This document shows positions 57,160 through 64,000 of a stretch of 64,000 nt of DNA, in pieces; the stretch's first letter is position 1, and each line of letters starts with the position of its first letter. The notes under the pieces were generated by a model that had not been told where the DNA came from, searched no databases, and worked only from the letters and a program-made list of their open reading frames with translations. The stretch comes from Bog-473 sp963807675. Its GTDB lineage: Bacteria; Actinomycetota; Acidimicrobiia; Acidimicrobiales; RAAP-2. A program made the translations under genes and the position numbers. The stretch lies in NCBI GenBank assembly GCA_963807675.1, contig CAWECP010000002.1:1-64000 (forward strand). The letters are read 5' to 3'.

Positions 57160-57582
57160 CTACGGCCCGCCACAGTCGCGGCAGTAGCCCTGAAAGACGA
57201 CTTCTCGGTTGACGATCCGGTAGCCGAAGCGGTCGGAACGTGGCAACTCGAGCGCGTCCAGTCCTTGCGGATGCACGTCGCGTAGGTCGCCGCATTTGAG
57301 GCACACCAGGTGGTGATGGCCGTCCTTGGTGTTGGGGTCGTAGCGGGTGGGGCCGGCACCCGCGTCCACCTGCTGAACCTCGCCCATCGCAACGAGCTCG
57401 TTGAGCGTGTTGTACACCGTGGCCAGGCTCACCTCCGGGAGACGCACCCGTGCCCGCTCGAGCACCTCTTCAGCCGTGAGATGGACGTGGTCACCCCCCA
57501 TCGCCTCGGCGATGACCCGTCGCTGGGGCGTCAAGCGCCAGTTCGCCGCCCGAAGGCGGTCGACGAGCGGTGTCGAGGTCAT
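57160..57582 (-). CDS. Fur/PerR family metalloregulator
   Basis: 140 residues from ATG 57582; TATACA (57591-57596, minus strand) would make it leaderless. The winged helix is followed by EVSLATVYNTLNELVAMGEV, then the metal sites HHHLVCLKCGDLRDV and YCRDCGG (two CxxC, structural zinc). It is divergent from katG, so PerR/FurA-type control of the catalase by peroxide is the natural reading. Confidence 0.9.
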   Translation of the reverse strand: MTSTPLVDRLRAANWRLTPQRRVIAEAMGGDHVHLTAEEVLERARVRLPEVSLATVYNTLNELVAMGEVQQVDAGAGPTRYDPNTKDGHHHLVCLKCGDLRDVHPQGLDALELPRSDRFGYRIVNREVVFQGYCRDCGGP

Positions 57583-57638
57583 ACGTCCATGTATACCAGG
57601 CCAGACGACAGCCTCTAAGAATCAATCCAAAATAACCC

Positions 57639-57667
57639 TTGAATCGTTCTAGGTTGAGACTTTAAGG
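57639..57667 (+). promoter_or_regulatory. candidate katG promoter with overlapping Fur/PerR-type site
   Basis: TTGAAT (57639-57644) and TTTAAG (57661-57666), spaced 16 bases, make a plausible rightward promoter. GAATCGTTC (57641-57649) is a GAA-N3-TTC symmetric core overlapping the -35, in an AT-rich patch resembling PerR/FurA boxes. The remaining leader to katG is about 265 bases and contains a 63-codon open frame at 57754-57945 that overlaps the katG start. Confidence 0.4.
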
Positions 57668-57937
57668 TGAGCCGACGGTCGGGAGCCACGACGACAGCAG
57701 GCCGAGTGGAGCACAGCCCCGATCGCTGCCAGGCCACGGAGGCGCCAAGAGCGATGAGTGACGAGGACGAGGCGGGCTCTGACGAGTTGGCCCCTGCACG
57801 CCGGGAGAGATTTCGTGCGACAACTGATCGTATGATCCGGCCGAGCGGCGCAGCCGTCTCGTCCGGGCGGAGTGCCATGTCGTATCCAACCCAACAGCAA
57901 GTGACAAATATGCAACCACCGAGACAGGAGAACCCAC

Positions 57938-60139
57938 GTGTCTGACCGCGGCAGCGAAAGCGAGAGCGAGAGCCCAGCAATCCCCTCTCCGACTCCCAAG
58001 CAGCATCGGCCCTCATCGAATCAGGACTGGTGGCCGAATCAGCTGGACCTCTCCATTCTGCACAAGCACTCGTCCCTCGCCAACCCGCTGGGTGAGGGCT
58101 TCACCTACAGGGATGAGTTCGAGAGCCTCGACGTCGAAGCGCTCAAGCAGGACATCTTCGATGTGATGACCACGTCGCAGGAATGGTGGCCGGCCGACTA
58201 CGGCCACTACGGGCCGCTCTTCATCCGGATGACATGGCACGCCGCCGGCACGTACCGCATCGCCGACGGCCGGGGCGGCGGCGGCGAGGGCGCCCAGCGC
58301 TTCGCCCCCCTGAACAGTTGGCCGGACAACGCCAACCTCGACAAGGCGCGCCGGCTGCTGTGGCCGGTCAAGCAGAAGTACGGCCAGAAGATCTCCTGGG
58401 CCGACCTGATCATCTTCGCCGGCAACTGTGCCTACGAATCGATGGGGTTCAAGACGTTCGGCTTCGGGTTCGGGCGCGAGGACATCTGGGAGCCCGACGA
58501 AATCTTCTGGGGTCCCGAGGACACCTGGCTCGGCGACGAGCGCCACGGCAGCGGAGGGGAGATCCACGGACCCTTGGGCGCCGATCACATGGGCCTGATC
58601 TACGTGAATCCGCAAGGGCCCAACGGCAACCCCGACCCGCTCGCTTCGGCGAACTACATTCGAGAGACGTTCCGGCGGATGGCCATGAACGACGAGGAGA
58701 CGCTGGCGCTCATCGTCGGCGGCCACACGTTCGGCAAGGCCCACGGCGCGGTCGGTGAGGAATACGGCGGCCCCGAACCCGAAGGTGCAACCATCGAGGA
58801 GCAGGGCTTCGGCTGGAGGAACGCCTACGGCAGCGGCAAGGGCGCCGATACGCTCACGAGCGGGCTGGAGGGTGCCTGGACCAACGAGCCCACCAAGTGG
58901 GACAACGGGTTCCTGGACAACCTGTATGCGTACGACTGGGAGCTCACCGACAGCCCCGCGGGTGCGAAGCAGTGGAAGCCCAGGAACCCGGAGGCCGAGG
59001 GCACCGTGCCCGATGCCCATGATCCGTCGAAACGGCACGCTCCGATGATGCTGACCACCGACCTCGCCATGAGGCTCGACCCGACGTACGGGCCGATCGC
59101 CAAACGCTTCCACGAGAACCCCGACCAGCTGGCCGACGCGTTCGCCCGGGCGTGGTACAAGCTGTTGCACCGCGACATGGGGCCCGTCTCGCGCTACCTG
59201 GGCCCGTGGATTCCGGAGCCCCAGCTGTGGCAGGACCCCGTTCCTGCGGTCGATCATCAGCTGATCGGAGATGACGACGTCGCCACCCTCAAGGGCAGGA
59301 TCCTGGCATCGGGACTCTCCGTCTCCCAGCTGGTCTCCACCGCCTGGTCGTCGGCCGCCACCTTCCGCGGCACCGACAAGCGAGGCGGGGCCAACGGGGC
59401 ACGGATTCGCCTGGCGCCGCAGAAGGACTGGGAGGCGAACGACCCGACCGAACTGGCCAAGGCGTTGCAGACCCTCGAGCAGGTCCAGCAGGACTTCAAC
59501 AGCTCGCAGTCCGGCGGTAAGAGGGTTTCGCTGGCCGACGTCATCGTCCTGGGCGGGTGCGCGGCCGTCGAGCAAGCGGCCAAGAACGCCGGACAGAACA
59601 TCACCGTCCCGTTCGCACCCGGCCGCATGGACGCCTCGCAGGAGCAGACCGACGTGGAGTCGTTCGCCGTCCTCGAGCCGATCTTCGACGGATTCCGGAA
59701 CTACCTCCGGGCCGGAGAGAAGCAGCCGGCGGAGGAGCTGCTGGTCGAGCGGGCGTTCATGCTGAACCTGACCCCTCCCGAGATGACGGTCCTCGTCGGG
59801 GGCATGCGGGCCCTCAACGCCAACTTCGGGCAATCCCGACACGGCGTGTTCACGGACCGGCCCGAGACCCTGACCAACGATTTCTTCGCCAATCTGCTCG
59901 ACATGAGCACGGAGTGGAAGGCATCCGCCTCGGCCGAAAACGTGTTCGAGGGACGCGATCGCGCCACGGGCGAGGTCAAGTGGACCGCCACGGCCGTCGA
60001 CCTCGTCTTCGGTTCCCACTCCCAGCTGCGAGGCATTTCGGAGGTCTACGCGTCTGACGACGCTCAGGAGAAGTTCATCCGTGACTTCGTCGCTGCTTGG
60101 GACAAGGTGATGAACCTCGATCGCTTCGAACTGGCCTGA
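57938..60139 (+). CDS. katG: catalase-peroxidase KatG
   Basis: 733 residues in one clean frame from GTG 57938 (CAGGAGAA upstream). Distal heme residues are Arg97, Trp100 and His101 (RMTWHAAGTYR). Trp100, Tyr222 (LIYVNPQGPNG) and Met248 (ETFRRMAMND) would form the Met-Tyr-Trp adduct needed for catalase activity. The proximal heme ligand is His263 (GGHTFGKAHG). The degenerate C-terminal peroxidase domain is present. It removes hydrogen peroxide in the cytosol. Confidence 0.97.
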   Translation: MSDRGSESESESPAIPSPTPKQHRPSSNQDWWPNQLDLSILHKHSSLANPLGEGFTYRDEFESLDVEALKQDIFDVMTTSQEWWPADYGHYGPLFIRMTWHAAGTYRIADGRGGGGEGAQRFAPLNSWPDNANLDKARRLLWPVKQKYGQKISWADLIIFAGNCAYESMGFKTFGFGFGREDIWEPDEIFWGPEDTWLGDERHGSGGEIHGPLGADHMGLIYVNPQGPNGNPDPLASANYIRETFRRMAMNDEETLALIVGGHTFGKAHGAVGEEYGGPEPEGATIEEQGFGWRNAYGSGKGADTLTSGLEGAWTNEPTKWDNGFLDNLYAYDWELTDSPAGAKQWKPRNPEAEGTVPDAHDPSKRHAPMMLTTDLAMRLDPTYGPIAKRFHENPDQLADAFARAWYKLLHRDMGPVSRYLGPWIPEPQLWQDPVPAVDHQLIGDDDVATLKGRILASGLSVSQLVSTAWSSAATFRGTDKRGGANGARIRLAPQKDWEANDPTELAKALQTLEQVQQDFNSSQSGGKRVSLADVIVLGGCAAVEQAAKNAGQNITVPFAPGRMDASQEQTDVESFAVLEPIFDGFRNYLRAGEKQPAEELLVERAFMLNLTPPEMTVLVGGMRALNANFGQSRHGVFTDRPETLTNDFFANLLDMSTEWKASASAENVFEGRDRATGEVKWTATAVDLVFGSHSQLRGISEVYASDDAQEKFIRDFVAAWDKVMNLDRFELA

Positions 60140-60154
60140 TCGACGTCCGCGGTC

Positions 60155-60186
60155 AGGTGACCCGGTTCGGGGTGAACCGGTTACCT
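60155..60186. terminator. bidirectional hairpin between katG and pstA
   Basis: CCGGTTC (60162-60168) and GAACCGG (60174-60180) pair around GGGGT, extended by outer AGGT/ACCT arms at 60155-60158 and 60183-60186 across a small mismatch. It lies between convergent genes. There is no U-tract, as is common in high-GC actinobacteria. The remaining bases to 60317 show no gene. Confidence 0.5.
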
Positions 60187-60317
60187 GGCCGCGGTGGCCG
60201 ACATGTAGGGCAGGCGTCGAGTCGCCGGCGCGAATGATGCGGTTCGGTCCGGGTTTCGTCGCAACACGACCTGAGTTGTTAGGCGGGAACGACCCGAGCG
60301 CCGCCGCCGGCGCCGCC

Positions 60318-61314
60318 TCAGGTCCGGGCGGCCACGTCGGCGACGTCGAGCTCCTCGTTGGACACCATCGGCTGCCTGGGCCGCCGCGGCGTGCGCTGCC
60401 GGGCCCGCGAGCCCTCGGCGTGGCGCTGCGTGCGGGCCACGACGATCCGGCTGGCCACCAGGAGCAGCAGCACGATGACCACCAAAATGAGCGCGGCGTC
60501 GTAGGCCAGGTAGTGGTAGTTGGTGATCGGTGAGTCGTAGAAGCTGAAGACCACGTAGGTCAGGTAGGGGAACTCGGCGTGGGTGAGCGAGTGGGGTAGC
60601 GAGTTGGCGAACCCGGCCGTGTAGATGAGCGGTGCCGTCTCGCCGCAGGCGATGGCCATGGCCAGCAGCAGTCCCGTCACGATGCCCGGCGCCGCGCTCT
60701 TCAGCACCACCTTGCGCAGCGAGTAGCCCATGGTCATGCCGAGGGCCTCCGCCCCCTCCCGGTACCCGGTCGGCACCTGGCGCAGCGACGTCTCGGTCGT
60801 CTTGGCGATGTAGGGGATCACCATGATCGACACGATGATGAGGGCGGCCAGGAGCGAATACCCCCAGTGGAGGCCCACCACCAGGGCCGTGTACCCGACG
60901 AAGCCGAGCACGATGGAGGGGAAGCCCGACAGGATGTCCGAGCACGTGCGCAGGAAGCCCCCGGAACGCTTCCCGCTCTTGCGCGTCGCGCGCGACCTCC
61001 GAGAGGTAGATGCCGGCCAGCATGCCGATGGTGCCGGCGATGATCAGGACGCCGACCATGATGATCAGGGTGCCCAGAATTTGGTCGCGCAGCCCGCCGC
61101 CCTCGGGGGTGAGGGTGGTCCACAGCACGTCCCAGCGCCAGTGGGCCCACGCCCTCGCCAGGACGCCGAGGAGGAGCCAGGCCGCCGGGCCGATGATGAG
61201 GACGAGCGCGACGTAGGTGAGAATCCGGAAGGCCTGCGACGAGGCGCGGCGCCGCCCGGTACCCGGTCCGGCCCCCAGCGGCGACGAGCCGTTCTTGGCG
61301 AGGGTGGTCGTCAT
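60318..61314 (-). CDS. pstA: phosphate ABC transporter permease PstA, one frame change
   Basis: ATG 61314 overlaps the pstC stop (ATGA). TLIIMVGVLIIAGTIGMLAG and LSEVARD precede a frame change near 60985, after which LRTCSDILSGFPSIVLGFVG continues. GYREGAEALGMTMGYSLRKV is the EAA loop that contacts PstB, and FANSLPHSLTH follows. About 330 residues with six helices. It is the second half of the high-affinity phosphate channel. The intact EAA loop suggests a sequencing indel. Confidence 0.88.
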
Positions 61315-62408
61315 GCCCCACCCACCGGAGCGCCGATGCGGGACGTGCGGGCCACGACGACCTTGGCCAGGAAGTTGACGGCGACCGAAATCACGGCGAG
61401 CACCAGTGCCAGCTCGGCCAGGGTGGCGATGGCGAAGCCGGTGCCGTCGGTGAGCGCCCCGTCGAGCTGGGTCAGGATGGTGGTCGCGATCGTGCCGAAC
61501 GGCGCGTAGATGTTCGGGGCGAGATGCAGGGAGGCGCCTCCCACGAGGGCGACGGCGATCGTCTCGCCCAGCGCCCGGCCCAAGCCGAGCACGGTGGCGC
61601 CGATGATGCCCGAGCGCACCCAGGGCAGCGTGATGCGGTTGGCCACCTCCCAGTTGGTCATGCCGAGCGCCTCGCCGCCCTCCTTGGGCAGCGGTGGCAC
61701 GCCGGCGAAGAGGTCACGCGTGGTCGAGGCGATGATCGGGATGATCATCATGCCCAGCACCAGGCCGGCGGTGAGCAGGCCCTCCCCGGTGCCCACCGGG
61801 CTGCGCCAGTAGCTGAAGGGCTGCACGTTGGGCAGGTGGTTGGCGATGCCCGACAGGATCGGGTAGATGTGCTTGGCCAGCCAAGGCCCGAAGGTGAGCA
61901 GGCCCCACAGGCCGATGACGACGCTCGGGATGCCGGCCAGGATCTCGATGGCGAACCCGAGCGGGCGGGAGATCCACCCCGGCATCCGCTCGGTCAGGGC
62001 GAAGGCGGCCCCAATCGACAGGGGCAGCGCCACCACCACGGCGATGATGGACGATTGCAGGGTCCCCGCAATGATGGGCCAGGCGCCGAACTGCGAACCG
62101 GCGGCGTGGGCCACGCCGTGCGTGTAGACGGTGGCGCCGTAACTCTGGCCGTAGGTCCAGTTCTTGCCGTAGAGGAAATACCAGCCGTTGACCCGGATGG
62201 CCGGCCACGCCTTGTGGGCGAGGACGGCGAGGGCGAAGACCAGCGCGGCGAGCGGCAGGTAGATGGCCACCCGGGCGCTCCAGCGCCAGCCGAACTCCTC
62301 GTGGGCCAGGAACCAGTTCGCCACCCGCCGGTGCACCGGGTCCACGCTGGGCCGTTGCCCGGACGGCGCGGCGGGGAGGTCCCCCGCCGCGCCGTCGGCG
62401 GACGTCAT
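61311..62408 (-). CDS. pstC: phosphate ABC transporter permease PstC
   Basis: 365 residues in a clean frame. Six helices, LAGIPSVVIGLWGLLTFGPW (conserved PstC segment) and the EAA loop PKEGGEALGMTNWEVANRI. ATG 62408 starts right after the pstS stop, and its end overlaps pstA by 4 bases. It pairs with PstA to carry phosphate across the membrane. Confidence 0.93.
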   Translation of the reverse strand: MTSADGAAGDLPAAPSGQRPSVDPVHRRVANWFLAHEEFGWRWSARVAIYLPLAALVFALAVLAHKAWPAIRVNGWYFLYGKNWTYGQSYGATVYTHGVAHAAGSQFGAWPIIAGTLQSSIIAVVVALPLSIGAAFALTERMPGWISRPLGFAIEILAGIPSVVIGLWGLLTFGPWLAKHIYPILSGIANHLPNVQPFSYWRSPVGTGEGLLTAGLVLGMMIIPIIASTTRDLFAGVPPLPKEGGEALGMTNWEVANRITLPWVRSGIIGATVLGLGRALGETIAVALVGGASLHLAPNIYAPFGTIATTILTQLDGALTDGTGFAIATLAELALVLAVISVAVNFLAKVVVARTSRIGAPVGGA

Positions 62409-63539
62409 CTAGGAAATGCCCTCGATCTGCTTCAGCGACTGTGCCTCGACCTTTGAGGGCAGGGGCTGGAAGTCGACCTGGGCCAGGTACGTCGTGTTGG
62501 CGCCGTCCTTCGGGTTGATGGCCCACTCGAGGAAGGAGCGGATGCCCTTGGCCGACGTGCTGCTCGACTGCTGTGTCGACACGATGGCGTACTCGTAGTT
62601 GATGATCGGGTAGCCGCCGCTGGCCGGGCCGTAGATCAGCGAGATGGTCCCGCTGGCGGGCGTCTTCTTGACGAAGGACGCCGCCTCGGCAGCGATGGAC
62701 GCCTGCGTCGGCACCTCGTACTGGCCCTTGGCGTTCTGCAGCTGGGCGTAACCGAGGCCGGCCTGCAGGGCCTGGGTCAGGTAGCTGATGCCGACGTAGG
62801 CGATGCAGCCCGGCGTGGCCTTGCAGCCCGTGACCATGCCCGAGTTGCCGGTCTCACCGAGCGCGCCCGGCGCCGACGGCCACGGCACGGTGGTGTTGTA
62901 GCCGATCTTCGTGCCCCAGCCCGACGGGTCCGTCTTGGAGAGGAACGTCGTGAAGAGGAACGTGTCACCGCTGCTGTCCGAGCGGTGCAGGGTCACGATC
63001 GGGATGTTCGGCAGCGTCACGCCCGGGTTGAGGCTGGCGATCTGCGAGTCGTTCCACGAGGTGATGGTGCCCTGGTAGATGGCCGAGAGCACCTTGCCCG
63101 TCAGCTTCAGGTGGGTCAGGACGCCCGGGATGTTGTAGGCCACGATCTGCGCCGAAATGGCCAGCGGGATGTTCTTCAGATTCGGGTTGGCCGTCAGATC
63201 GCTCGGCGGCAGGTAGGCGTCGGACGCGCCGATGTCGACCGTGCCGTTCGTGGCGTCGGAGATCCCGGTGCCCGAACCCGTTCCGGCGGTCTGTACGGTC
63301 ACGCTGGGGTACTTCTGCGTGTAGCCGCCCGCCCACAGGTTGAAGAGCGGGTAGAGCAGGGTGCTGCCGGTTTCCGTCAGCGTCCCGCCGGGCGGCGTCT
63401 CGACGCCGCTGCTGGGCAGTTTGACGCTCTGGGCGCCGGCCGCGGCCGAGCTGAGGACGACCGAGCTCAGCGCGAGTCCCGCCGCGACGGAGGCGATCAC
63501 ACCCCGCTTCAGTCGTGTCGTTCCCAACGATTTGGTCAC
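62409..63539 (-). CDS. pstS: phosphate-binding protein PstS
   Basis: 376 residues. GTG 63539 (AAGGAGAGAA upstream) gives TKSLGTTRLKRGVIASVAAG, a signal peptide with likely cleavage at AGA-QS; there is no lipobox Cys. Phosphate-binding loops are ETGSTLLYPLFNLW, GTGSGTGISDATNG, GASDAYLPP and HRSDSSGDTFLFTTFLS. It captures phosphate outside the membrane for PstCA. Lack of a lipid anchor is unusual for a Gram-positive PstS. Confidence 0.93.
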   Translation of the reverse strand: MTKSLGTTRLKRGVIASVAAGLALSSVVLSSAAAGAQSVKLPSSGVETPPGGTLTETGSTLLYPLFNLWAGGYTQKYPSVTVQTAGTGSGTGISDATNGTVDIGASDAYLPPSDLTANPNLKNIPLAISAQIVAYNIPGVLTHLKLTGKVLSAIYQGTITSWNDSQIASLNPGVTLPNIPIVTLHRSDSSGDTFLFTTFLSKTDPSGWGTKIGYNTTVPWPSAPGALGETGNSGMVTGCKATPGCIAYVGISYLTQALQAGLGYAQLQNAKGQYEVPTQASIAAEAASFVKKTPASGTISLIYGPASGGYPIINYEYAIVSTQQSSSTSAKGIRSFLEWAINPKDGANTTYLAQVDFQPLPSKVEAQSLKQIEGIS

Positions 63540-63676
63540 AGGTTCTCTCCTTGTGATGGTGGTTGTGTTTGGTGTTGCTCTTGACGATCGAGTGGTCGTG
63601 GTCACCGCTTTCGTGCTGCGTCCGCTCTGTCCCCGCCGCCCGCCGGAGTCCGCCTTCTCGCCGAGGACCTCGCGCC

Positions 63677-64000
<324 letters not shown>

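Noticed and set aside
57754..57945. 63-codon open frame upstream of katG as an annotated gene
   Set aside because: It lacks a ribosome binding site and any family; kept only as a possible leader ORF in the findings.
58013..60019. Open frame of more than 650 codons on the minus strand over katG
   Set aside because: It mirrors katG codon positions in high-GC DNA and has no recognisable domain; katG is unambiguous on the other strand.

Overview
The window is high-GC DNA with actinobacterial gene content: MenB-type menaquinone synthesis, a Res-Xre toxin-antitoxin pair of the MbcTA kind, SHOCT-domain small membrane proteins, DUF5995, DUF2252, DUF302 and SCO6745-type proteins, a Fur/KatG pair and a Pst phosphate transporter. 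Many genes start with GTG, and several -10-like hexamers lie so close to start codons that leaderless mRNAs are likely. A lipoprotein built from 42-residue GYW...DGGVF repeats points towards Acidimicrobiia, but that placement is inference. No rRNA, tRNA or CRISPR array was recognised.

Region by region. 1-9.3 kb is an accessory, defence-like island. It holds a wrecked SF1 helicase of the TM0106 RecB-like type (about 1.1-1.9 kb), a giant sacsin/NO VEIN-type ATPase ending in a DUF3883/NOV_C domain (1.9-7.2 kb, broken by many frame changes), and an AIPR-family abortive-infection protein with an N-terminal nuclease-like segment (7.5-9.1 kb). 9.7-25.2 kb holds a repeat-containing serine-hydrolase lipoprotein, two paralogous PAS-GGDEF-EAL c-di-GMP proteins, a divergent MFS exporter/MarR pair, an SGNH hydrolase, a DUF5995 protein and MenB. 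25.5-30.2 kb has a SHOCT membrane protein, a flippase-like protein, a Res-Xre toxin-antitoxin operon under a 14-bp inverted repeat, and a GH29 alpha-L-fucosidase. 31.3-42.8 kb is a mosaic of small metabolic and stress-type genes: thioesterase, SDR/NmrA pair, phytanoyl-CoA dioxygenase, arylamine N-acetyltransferase, DUF302, DUF2252, SHOCT genes and an APC permease. 43-51.3 kb carries a large PTPS-related membrane protein, a TetR-P450 pair, two bacterial PH-domain proteins, an SCO6745-type protein and a third GGDEF protein. 52.1-57 kb has a PPOX oxidoreductase converging on a five-gene leftward operon (acyl-CoA dehydrogenase, M20 amidohydrolase, SDR, NIPSNAP-like, cupin). 57.2-60.1 kb is a divergent fur-katG pair. 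60.3-64 kb is a pst operon in the order pstB-pstS-pstC-pstA, with pstB cut by the window end.

Across the whole window, otherwise well-conserved genes are interrupted by single-base frame changes. They are sparse from 9.7 to 64 kb and very dense in the first 8 kb. Residual indel errors of a long-read assembly explain the sparse ones well. The dense cluster in the island may be the same effect or real decay, and this decides whether the defence-like genes are functional.
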